Assembly (NCBI GenBank): GCA_019115845.1
Contig: DXCU01000045.1
Span: 1-36,610, forward strand
Direction: 5' to 3'
DNA: 36,610 bases
Origin: Candidatus Rubneribacter avistercoris
Lineage (GTDB): Bacteria > Actinomycetota > Coriobacteriia > Coriobacteriales > Eggerthellaceae
Shown here in pieces: positions 1 to 8,000 of the stretch. How positions within the stretch are numbered: the stretch's first letter is position 1; each line of letters begins with the position of its first letter. The translations under genes and the position numbers were made by a program. The notes beneath the pieces are model-generated. The model worked only from the letters and a program-made list of their open reading frames with translations, searched no databases and was not told the DNA's origin.

Positions 1-483
1 GGCCCCTCCAAGCGACTCTGCGGCCGCCGCGGCAACTCTTGCCGAGGCGCCCCGGAAGGGCGCGGCGCAGAGCCAGGCGCGCCACGAGGCGGCCTCTTCT
101 TCGCGATCAAGGGCGGCGCAGGCCGCCCCGGCCGCCCATCCGGCCAGGGCCGCGGGGGCCGTGCGCAGAAGCCACGGGCGCGCTTCGCGCAGCGCTCTTG
201 AGGCTTCCTCAAGGCACGCGGACGGATCCCCCTCGGCGAGCGACCCGGCCGCCCTGCGGGCGGAAGCCCTAAGCGCGAGCCAGTCGCAGACCGGGCGGGC
301 GGCCGCAAAGGCGCAGGCGCAGAGCGCGGAGAGCCCGAGGAGCGCCCAGCTGGCCAGGGAGTTGACGGAGAAGGCCCCAACCGCGAAGGCGGCCGAGAGC
401 GCCGCGAGCGCGGCCCGAGGCCCCGGGCGCCGCAGGCGGGCGGCCGGGGGCGTGCGCGGCCCGGACCCGCTAGCGCCCCTCAT
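1..483 (-). CDS. Two-TM membrane protein, 3' end outside window (partial)
   Basis: An open frame of 161 codons starts at the ATG at 483 and runs off the left edge without a stop. The N-terminus is short and basic, followed by two hydrophobic segments at about residues 22-40 and 43-61 with a short link between them, then a soluble helical, Ala/Arg/Glu-rich part. The start overlaps the stop of the preceding gene as ATGA, so translation is probably coupled. The layout (two N-terminal TM segments, then helical repeats ending in a stretch that pairs with the end of the upstream gene) suggests a diverged paralogue of that gene. No family is recognised. Its place at the distal end of a T7SS operon makes an accessory or immunity role possible, but that is inference. 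Confidence 0.65.
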   Translation of the reverse strand, partial: MRGASGSGPRTPPAARLRRPGPRAALAALSAAFAVGAFSVNSLASWALLGLSALCACAFAAARPVCDWLALRASARRAAGSLAEGDPSACLEEASRALREARPWLLRTAPAALAGWAAGAACAALDREEEAASWRAWLCAAPFRGASARVAAAAAESLGGA

Positions 484-1319
484 CGCCGCCCCCCCTCCGC
501 CATCCCATCGAGCCTCGCCCTCGCCTCCCGGCCCGCCTTCAGGAAAGGGCCGTTCTCGGCAGCGAAACGCAGGGACCGGAGTTCCCCGGCTCGATCGCCG
601 AGGTTCCTGAGGGCGGACGACTCGACGAGGGCGGCGTTCACCCTGACCCTCATGGGGAGGTGCATCGAAGTTCTGACGGCGCCCCACCCCTCAGCGGCCC
701 TCGAGGCGTCGCCCTCCAAGACCGACAGCATCAGGGCCCTGTCCCTCTCGACCGCGGCCAGCCTCTCCCCGGGGACGGAGCGCCCCTCCCGAAGCCCGCC
801 TTCGCCCCAAGACCGGTCCAGAAGCTCGACCGCCCGCTCAAAGCCGAGAACCTGCGCGACCGCAGGGTAGGCGGCGAGCGCCGCGGCGGCCCTTTCGGAG
901 GGGTCCCGGAAGGCGCCCGCCGCATCGACGGCGGCGGCGACGGCCTCCCGAGCCTCGCCCTCCAGCCCCGAGTCGTCGAGGGCCATGCCCCAGCGCGAGA
1001 AAAGCCAAACGCCCCAGACGCCCCGGACCTCGCCGTTGCGCCGCTTGACGCCCCGGACGCCCTCCAGGAACCTCCCCGGCAGGCAACCCTCGTCGTACTC
1101 GCGGGCCAAAGCCTCCAAATGCCGAAGGAAGGCCCGGTCGACGACGGCTCGGGCAAAGAAGGTCGAGGCAAAGGCCAGCGAGGCCAAGACGGCGAAGCCC
1201 CACCAGGTTTTAGGCACCCCGCCTCCCGCGGCCACCGACACCAGGAACGCGAGAAAAAAGAAGGCGAGCAGGAGAACCGCGTAGAACAGCATCGAGTATC
1301 CCCGAGACTTGGCTATCAT
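480..1319 (-). CDS. Hypothetical two-TM membrane protein with helical cytoplasmic part
   Basis: This 279-residue protein has two strong hydrophobic segments at about residues 10-31 and 39-57. A soluble Ala/Glu/Arg-rich region follows that looks all-helical and could hold TPR-like repeats. The ATG at 1319 is preceded by GAGGT at a normal distance; that GAGGT overlaps the TAG of the small upstream frame. The stop overlaps the next start as ATGA. It belongs to the distal, substrate-side end of the T7SS operon. I do not recognise a family. Small polytopic proteins at the ends of T7SS effector operons are often immunity or accessory proteins, which is the basis for suggesting that role here; nothing in the sequence proves it. 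Confidence 0.7.
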   Translation of the reverse strand: MIAKSRGYSMLFYAVLLLAFFFLAFLVSVAAGGGVPKTWWGFAVLASLAFASTFFARAVVDRAFLRHLEALAREYDEGCLPGRFLEGVRGVKRRNGEVRGVWGVWLFSRWGMALDDSGLEGEAREAVAAAVDAAGAFRDPSERAAAALAAYPAVAQVLGFERAVELLDRSWGEGGLREGRSVPGERLAAVERDRALMLSVLEGDASRAAEGWGAVRTSMHLPMRVRVNAALVESSALRNLGDRAGELRSLRFAAENGPFLKAGREARARLDGMAEGGRR

Positions 1320-1326
1320 TTCGAAT

Positions 1327-1566
1327 CTACCTCAATTCGCACGCGGAGCCGTCGGCTCCCTTGAGCGCCAACGCGGGGAGGGCCGGGCGCCGCAGGAGGG
1401 CGGAGACACCCTTGCGCGCCGCCCCCGTCACGATGCGCCCCCCGCGCGTCGCATTCGCCGCCATCCGGCCCGGGAGCGCGCTCATGCGCGCCATGGCCGG
1501 CTCGAGGGGCGCGCCGGCCCCTTCGCGCAGCGGCCCTCCGACGCTCTCGCCCATCTTCCGTCCCAT
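1327..1566 (-). CDS. Possible small basic protein (79 aa), uncertain
   Basis: The frame from the ATG at 1566 to the TAG at 1327 fills the gap between the RCC1-like lipoprotein gene and the two-TM gene. It starts 17 nt after the upstream stop. A G-rich stretch, GGCGGGGG, precedes the first ATG; a second ATG at 1554 is preceded by GGACGGAAG. The product is basic and Ala/Arg/Gly-rich, with Met-rich helical character in the middle. The snug fit (7 nt to the next start, with that gene's RBS overlapping this stop) supports translation. Against it, G+C-rich DNA gives long chance frames and no homologue is recognised. Confidence 0.35.
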   Translation of the reverse strand: MGRKMGESVGGPLREGAGAPLEPAMARMSALPGRMAANATRGGRIVTGAARKGVSALLRRPALPALALKGADGSACELR

Positions 1567-1583
1567 CCCCCGCCGCCCCGGCG

Positions 1584-2738
1584 CTACCACAGCGCCGGGA
1601 ACCCCGATATCGGGGAGTTCACGAAGCCCTCCAGGGTGCCGTCGGAGCGCAGGGCGAGGAAGCCGGGGTCGGAGGCCCACACGCACACGGCGTCGCGCCA
1701 GCCCGAGGTGTCGAAGGCCCCCTCCCGGTAGGATCCGTTCCTCCCGGCGAACAGCACCCGCCCGTCGGAGGTGAGGCCGAGCAGGTAGGAGTTGCACGCG
1801 TCGATGTAGGCCACGTCGCGCCAGCCCTCTATCTCGGCGAGGCTCTCCACGTCGTAGCCGTCGCGGGGCGGCAGCTCGACGACCGTCCCGTCGTAGTTGC
1901 GAAACGCGCCTCCCGACGACGAGGCGGGGTCCCCCGTGAACAGCACCGTGCCGTCGGCGCGCAGGCCCGCCGCCAGGCCGCGCTCGCCGGCCGCGGCCAC
2001 CTGCACCACCCCCTCCCAGCCCGCCACCTGCGCGGCGATCTCCTCGGAGTAGCCGAGGCTGTACACCGTCCCGTCGGCGCGCAGGGCGAGGACCCAGCCC
2101 CTCGAGTAGTCGAGCTGCACGACGTCGGTCCAGCCCGAGACGGCCCGCCGGGCCTCCTCGTCGGTGCACAGCACCCGCCCGTCAACGGTGCGGGCGTACA
2201 TGAGCTCGGAGGTCGGGGTCGGGACGAGCTCGGCCACGCCCTCCCAGCCCCCCACGTCGAGGCGGCCCCCCTCCGCGTTTTCCGCGGCGGCCGAGACCGT
2301 CCCGTCGGCGTGCAGCCCGTACACCCCGTCGTTGCTGCAGGCGATCTGGACCACGTCGGACCAGCCGGCCGCCTCCGGCGCCCACCCCTCGTCGCACTCG
2401 TCCGCCGCCACCGCCACGGTGCCGTCGGAGCGCAGGCCGAACACCGTCCACGACGACGAGGCGGCCACCTGCGCGATGCCCTCCCACTCCAGCACGCGCC
2501 GCGCCGTGCCCTCTGAGATGTCGCCGGGGTGGCAGTAGACCCTCCCGGAGTCGGAGAGGGCGAGGATCGAGTTCGGACGCAGGGAGACGCTGCCCTCCCT
2601 GGCCCGGGCCTCCTCCCTCTTCGCCGCCAGCTCCTCGGGGGAGGCGGGCGAGCACGACGGGAGGACCAGGAGCAGCGCGAGGGCCGCCGCGAGAAATCCG
2701 AGGAAGGCCCCGGCAACGGACGTCCTAGCCCCTATCAT
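1584..2738 (-). CDS. RCC1/BNR-like beta-propeller lipoprotein
   Basis: This 384-residue protein has a lipoprotein signal peptide: a hydrophobic stretch at residues 9-28 ending in LVLPSC, with the lipidated Cys at 29. The mature part carries about six to seven repeats of roughly 40-50 residues built around W-x-D/G-V-V-Q-(I/L/V) and L-R-(A/S)-D-G-T-V. That is the signature of RCC1-type seven-bladed propellers, which usually mediate binding rather than catalysis. The gene overlaps the end of the LXG-like gene by 14 nt, so the two are co-translated. A surface-anchored propeller directly after a putative secreted protein could be a partner, receptor or immunity protein. The fold call is fairly sure; the role is inference. 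Confidence 0.75.
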   Translation of the reverse strand: MIGARTSVAGAFLGFLAAALALLLVLPSCSPASPEELAAKREEARAREGSVSLRPNSILALSDSGRVYCHPGDISEGTARRVLEWEGIAQVAASSSWTVFGLRSDGTVAVAADECDEGWAPEAAGWSDVVQIACSNDGVYGLHADGTVSAAAENAEGGRLDVGGWEGVAELVPTPTSELMYARTVDGRVLCTDEEARRAVSGWTDVVQLDYSRGWVLALRADGTVYSLGYSEEIAAQVAGWEGVVQVAAAGERGLAAGLRADGTVLFTGDPASSSGGAFRNYDGTVVELPPRDGYDVESLAEIEGWRDVAYIDACNSYLLGLTSDGRVLFAGRNGSYREGAFDTSGWRDAVCVWASDPGFLALRSDGTLEGFVNSPISGFPALW

Positions 2739-4314
2739 AGACGGTCACCGTCCCATCCGCGTTCAGGCGCGCGTCGACTCCCTCGGAGCCGCTCGACTCG
2801 TCGCGCTTTCCGATCAGGTCCTTCTCCAAGCTTTTCGAGGCCTCTTCCCTCAGCTCGTTCATGCTGGAAGCCTCGACAGCCTGGAAGGCGAAGCACGCCG
2901 CAGCCGAGAAGTCGAGGGCGCTCGGCATGGGGGGACTGCCCGTGACGGATTTGGTCACGAGCATTTCGGCCGCCGCGCCGCCCAAGTCCACCGTATCCCG
3001 GAAGTAGTCGGTGATCTGCGCGTCGAGGTCGGGGTTCTGCCCCGACGAGTCGGAGAACACGTCGGCCTCGGCGAAATCGCTGTAAGTCTGTTTTGCCGAA
3101 TTGCCGGGCCGCGACACGACGAAGCGCAGATCCCGGTCGGTCTCGAAGTAGCTGCTGGACGCGCCCAAGGCGTACGTCCTCCCGGAGGCGCAGTTGTCGA
3201 AGTAGGTCTCTATCGACTGTCCGTCGCCCGAAAAGCGCAGGCTAACACCCTTCTCCGGCGCTCCAACGGAAAGGCCGCCTACGATATCCTCCGCGACGCG
3301 ATATACCGACGAGGCGTTGTAGACCACCCCGTCAAGCCAAAGCGACAAAGTCCTCCGCTCGGCGCTGGCGCCCTCCCCGCAAGACGACGAGACCCGCTTC
3401 GCGAGGATCCCGAAATTGGGGCTGAGGTCCGATCGTATCGCGTACTTGCCCTCGGGCATCCAGAAGGAAAGGGACGCGTCAACCTCGTCCAGCCCGTAGC
3501 ACGCTTCGAGGAACTGCGCAAGCACAGCGAGCTTGCCCTCGTCGGGAGCGTCCCCAGCGGCCACCGCCTCTCCCATGATTGCCTCTAGCGCAGAGGCGAG
3601 CGCTGCCATCTCCGAGGGACTCACCAGCCCCGGCGGCCTCAACATGAGCTCCCTCACAAGATCGACGTTGAGAACGCCGTCCGAGTAGAGGGAGGCAACC
3701 CCGCCGACGACGAGGCCCGGCGCCGCCTGCGGTGCAGCGGACGGAGCTGAGAGGGCGGCTAGAAGGCTGGACAGGCCCGCCTCGAAGTCGGACAGGCGGG
3801 ACGAGGCGTCCTCCGCCCTTGACCGCCTTTCGCCCAAGATGGCCCAAAGCGAGCCTTCGTCAAGATCGCACGAAGTTGTCTCGAGGATCACCCCCGACAC
3901 GGCGGAGGAGACGCCGCGTCCGATGGCGTCAAGGTCGTCGACGGCAAACCCCGCATACTGACGAGCGACATCGGCGCTCCAGGAGCTGTAGCGCAACCTG
4001 GGCGGCTCGGGCGCGGCGCCGCCTAGGGCCGAAGCCGCTCCGGATGCCCTCCCAAGCAGCGGCCGCGCCTCCGAGGCCGCCTCTCCGAGGGTTTTTGCGA
4101 CCTTCCCCAGCGCCTCGCAGCCCGGGCCGAAGGAGTCAGACAGTATGTAGGCGCTCTCCCTCTGGAAAGCGAGGTAGCCTTCGGAGCTCCACCCTTGCGC
4201 AAGACCCAGCGAGCACTTCGCAAGCGTGTCCTTTTCGCTGGAGAACGCATCGCGGGCAGCTCCATAGGCGCAGGCGGCCCGCTCCAAGGCCGACACGTCG
4301 AGATCTATTTCCAT
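2725..4314 (-). CDS. Large LXG/WXG-like T7SS substrate candidate (529 aa)
   Basis: The ATG at 4314 is chosen over a TTG six bases upstream because AGGAG lies 7 nt before the ATG and only 1 nt before the TTG. The first 200 or so residues are Ala/Ser/Leu-rich and helical, with a turn containing GWSSEGY near residue 43 that recalls the helix-turn-helix W-x-G bend of Esx/LXG proteins. There is no signal peptide or TM segment. The C-terminal 300 residues look mixed alpha/beta and match no enzyme or toxin motif I know. It follows a WXG100 gene and a small helical gene, the usual order for LXG substrates and their partners. Export by the adjacent EssC-like system is inferred, and no catalytic activity should be assumed. 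Confidence 0.6.
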   Translation of the reverse strand: MEIDLDVSALERAACAYGAARDAFSSEKDTLAKCSLGLAQGWSSEGYLAFQRESAYILSDSFGPGCEALGKVAKTLGEAASEARPLLGRASGAASALGGAAPEPPRLRYSSWSADVARQYAGFAVDDLDAIGRGVSSAVSGVILETTSCDLDEGSLWAILGERRSRAEDASSRLSDFEAGLSSLLAALSAPSAAPQAAPGLVVGGVASLYSDGVLNVDLVRELMLRPPGLVSPSEMAALASALEAIMGEAVAAGDAPDEGKLAVLAQFLEACYGLDEVDASLSFWMPEGKYAIRSDLSPNFGILAKRVSSSCGEGASAERRTLSLWLDGVVYNASSVYRVAEDIVGGLSVGAPEKGVSLRFSGDGQSIETYFDNCASGRTYALGASSSYFETDRDLRFVVSRPGNSAKQTYSDFAEADVFSDSSGQNPDLDAQITDYFRDTVDLGGAAAEMLVTKSVTGSPPMPSALDFSAAACFAFQAVEASSMNELREEASKSLEKDLIGKRDESSGSEGVDARLNADGTVTVYDRG

Positions 4315-4346
4315 GATCAATCTCCTAATACGATCAACGACGAAGC

Positions 4347-4703
4347 TTACTGGCGCGGCTGCGGACGCCCACCGGCGAGCAACCTCTCCCTGGCGGCCTC
4401 CTCGACTCTTGCAATGTAGGCCCTCTGCTGAATCCCGAGGCTCGCAGCCTCATCCTGCAGAAAGGCGATAGTGGAGTTCAGCGAGGATATGGCCGAGTCG
4501 AACCAATCCCGCACCGGATTCGAAAACGAAGATGCATCGCCTTCCGTGCCAAAGCACTCATTGAGTTGGGACTGGATTATGGAGACGTTTCCTTGGAGCG
4601 AATCCGCGCAACGTTTCGTCGATTCCAGCGAGGATCTGACAGCCTCGCATTTGCCGATGTCCCTTCTCGTTGCTGCAAGCTTGTAATCGTACGGCGTCCA
4701 CAT
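4347..4703 (-). CDS. Small helical T7SS partner protein (DUF5082-like)
   Basis: The 118-residue product starts at the ATG at 4703, preceded by GGGAGGTAGGAG, which also spans the stop of the WXG100 gene. An upstream in-frame extension would lack this signal and overlap that gene. The protein looks entirely helical: a first helix with the start WTPYDYKLAATRRD, a Ser-rich middle and a final amphipathic helix ending in Arg/Gln. Size, helix content and position between a WXG100 gene and a large LXG-like gene fit the small partner proteins of LXG substrates (DUF5082/DUF3130 type). The family assignment is by analogy only. Confidence 0.6.
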   Translation of the reverse strand: MWTPYDYKLAATRRDIGKCEAVRSSLESTKRCADSLQGNVSIIQSQLNECFGTEGDASSFSNPVRDWFDSAISSLNSTIAFLQDEAASLGIQQRAYIARVEEAARERLLAGGRPQPRQ

Positions 4704-4710
4704 GCGGCTC

Positions 4711-5016
4711 CTACCTCCCTGCTCCATCCACGATGCGGGCAGCGGCCGCATCTGCTTCCCCGTATCGAGTGGCAGAGGTTCTGATGTTTCCCGCTTCCAG
4801 CTCGGCCATCTCAAGCATTTGAAGGCAGTAGGCGTATGCGACCCCCTTCATCTCCTCGTACTGTTGGGATCCGTTCCCTTTCCACGCTTCAGCGAGGCCG
4901 TCAGCCTCCGGCTTGAGAGTTGCCCACGCCTCCCTCATCTGTCGAGCGGATCCCTCAAAAGACGAGGCTGCGGCCAGCATGGCCCCTTCGTTTGAAAAAA
5001 TGCTTCCGCCACCCAT
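4711..5016 (-). CDS. WXG100-family protein (EsxB-like)
   Basis: This 101-residue protein starts at the ATG at 5016, one base after the stop of the EssC-like gene (TAG-C-ATG). An in-frame ATG at 5028 is also possible, because GGAGAGG immediately precedes it. The protein is two predicted helices joined by a WKG turn (AEAWKGNGSQQYEEM, near residue 54), the W-x-G signature of the WXG100 family. The N-terminal 12 residues are Gly/Ser-rich and unusual. Family members form helical-hairpin dimers and are exported by EssC/EccC ATPases. The position next to the ATPase gene supports a role as a substrate or as the dimer partner of a larger substrate. Confidence 0.8.
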   Translation of the reverse strand: MGGGSIFSNEGAMLAAASSFEGSARQMREAWATLKPEADGLAEAWKGNGSQQYEEMKGVAYAYCLQMLEMAELEAGNIRTSATRYGEADAAAARIVDGAGR

Positions 5017-5017
5017 G

Positions 5018-8000
5018 CTACTCACCATCCTCTCCGTAATCAGCAACCGTTTTCACCAACCGCGACGTCCCTTTGAACGAAAAGACGGAAAAGCCCTCTT
5101 CATGGGCTTCCATGAATGCAGGCGTCACCCTGCCGGGCTTCAGGACGGCTTGGTTCGAGATGCCCGCCCCAATCCATAAGCCGTTCCCGTTGCCTGCGAG
5201 CTTCTTGTACCAACCGGAAATTGAGCTCCCGCTGAGATTTTGGGGCTCATCGCAGAACAGGGCAAACGGAACGTCTTTAACACCCACCCGGTCGAAGAAC
5301 CTGTCGAAGACGCCCCTGGCGTCTTGGGACATTCTTTCTCGAACCTCCGAGAGACCAACGATGATGAAAAGACGCTCGGAAGGGAAGAGGCCCGCATCCA
5401 GACCCCGTGCGAAGCGGTCCATGTCGCTCTCCCTCCTCACGGTCTCATACCCGACATTGGGCAGCAACCCGAACGGATCGAGAACCAGGACATCGAAACG
5501 GGCTTTGCCAAGAATGCGACAGAGGCCCGACAGGAACGACACAGCCTTGTCGATGTCGTTCGAAAGAACACCGTAACTTCTGCTTTTCAGGAAATCAAAG
5601 AAAACGGGTTCTATAGTGTCTTTGTCTATGGCAAAGGGGACGCGACGCAAATCCGCCACGTCCAGATCGAACGCCTCGGAGGTCACTCGGTCAGGGAGGA
5701 CGGGAATGCCGTCGGCCTTCCCGGCATACGACGCTTTCATGGATTCGCAAAGGTCGCAAATGGCTTGGTACTCGCCCTCGTCCCCGTCGGCAACGCATGC
5801 CCCCTGGAACGTGAGCAGATCCTCCCCCACCTTGACAAGGCCCCGCGCCCTCCCCTTCGGAGGAACCGCGCCCCGCAGCGACCCGAGCACGCCCAGGTAC
5901 TCGTCGGGCGAGGCCATCTCGAGCGCGAGCCTCTGCTTGAAGTTGGGCAGCACCCGGTAGGGAACCCCGTTGGCGCGGGCGGCGGTCACGAGGAACCAGA
6001 TGCCGCAGCGCGCGCCGTCGCGCGAGAGCTCCGTCAGGGCCGGCATGCAGGGCTCGAAGATCTCGCAGAACCGCTCGAAGCCCTCCACCACCACGAGGAT
6101 GGAGGGCATCCTCTCGCCGGTGGCCTCGAGCAGGGCGAGCCTGTCGCCGCCGAACCTGCCCAGCCTGCGCCGGCGCGAGGAGGCCTCCTCGCGCAGCATC
6201 TTGAACAGGTTGGCCGCCTTCTCCGCATCCCCTGAGAGCACCACGTCCCCCACCTGGGGCGCGCCGCGGAAGGCGCCGAGCGCCTCGGAGCCGAGGTCCA
6301 CTATGTAGACGTTGAGGTCCTCCGGGCCGTGCGCCTCCAGGAGCGAGCAGAAGGCCGCCGAGGCCACCTGCTCGGCCCCGCTGCCCGCGCTGCCGTACAC
6401 CACCGCGTTGCCCTCGGCGGAAAGCGGCAGGGCGAGCAGGCGCTTGGCCTGGTTGGCGGGGTCGTCCAGCTCGCCGACGGCGGCCTCCAGCGCGAAGGGG
6501 GCGGCCGCCATGCGCCCGAAGTCCTCCGCGTAGCGCGCCTTGAGGTCGGAGAGCGGCAGGCGATCGGGCAGCGGGTCGAGCCAGAGCCTGCGGGCGGAAA
6601 GCCCCTCCTCCTCCGCGCACTCCGCCAGGTGCGCGAGCACGGCCGCGAGCTGCGGGGCGGGCCTGGCGCCGGGGGCGGCGGCGCCCGGGCGGGCCGGGCG
6701 GGCCGACGCGAGCGCGCGGCCCGTGCCCGAGACGAGCTCCACCGAGCCGTCGGCCGCCGGCGCGAAGGCGTCGGCCGGCTCGTAGGGCGCGCCCGCCCAG
6801 GCGGCCTGGCCCGAGGAGAACTGCTCGCTGTAGCCCACGAGCATGAAGAACCTGCCCGCCCGGGACAGCGCCGCGGCGTCGGGGCGGCGGATCATCTCCT
6901 TGGAGTCGGCCGCGTCGGCCACCTTGAGGCACACCTTGAACTTGGAGTTCGACCGTATCTGGTCGCTCACCACCCCGCTGGGCTTCTGGGTGGCCAGCAC
7001 CAGGTGAACCCCGAGGGAGCGCCCGATGCGCGCGGCGCTCACCAGCTCCTCCATGAACCCCGGCTCCTGCTGCTTGAGCTCGGCGAACTCGTCGGCCACC
7101 ACGAACAGGTGCGGGCAGGGCTCGCCCGCCCTGCCCTCGCGGAAAAGCTCCAGGTAGCGGTAGATGTCCACGGTGCCGCCGCCGGCCGCGGGCCTCGCGG
7201 CGTTGAACAGCGCCTGGCGGCGGCGCAGCTCGCTTCTCAGCGAGGCGAGCGAGCGGGCGACGGCCGCGCCGTCGAGGTTGGTCACCGTGCCGGCCAGGTG
7301 CGGCAGGCGCGGGCCCGACGAGCCGTCGAAGGCCCCGGCCAGGCCGCCTCCCTTGTAGTCGATGAGCACGAAGGCCGCCTCCTCGGGGGAGTACTCCACG
7401 CACATGGACAGCACCCACGCGACGAGGAACTCCGACTTGCCGCTGCCCGTGGTGCCGGCCACCAGGCCGTGCGGGCCGTGGAAGCGCTCGTGGAGGTTCA
7501 GGAGGAACGGCTCGCCCGACGGGCCCGCGCCCACGCGGGCGGCCAGCGTCTCGGAGGCCTTCGCCTCGGCCCAGCGGGCGCGCACGCCCAGCTGCCCCAC
7601 GCTGCCCGCCTCGTACATCTCCAGAAAGCCCAGGGAGTCGGGCAGGGCGTCGCGCGCGGAGGCCACGTCCAGGCGCACGGAGTCGAGCGCGCGGCAGAGC
7701 GCCTCGCACTCCCGCAGGCCGGCGAACGCGTCGGGGCGGAACGCCAGCCCCTCCCCGCCCGCGTCGTCCCTCGAGCGGACGGCCCCCCGCTCCCAACCGA
7801 CCTCCACGATGGCCGCGCACTGCTTGGGCAGGTCCCTCCGCTCCTCGGCCACGCACACCACGGTGAAGCCGGGGGCCGGGCGGCGCGCCAGCGCCCCGAC
7901 GAGCTCGCCCCCGGCGAGGCGCTTCGAGGCGCACACCACCACGTAGCAGGGCAGCGCCGCCCCGCCCCTCCCCTGCGCCTGCCCCCGCCGCGCCTCGGCG

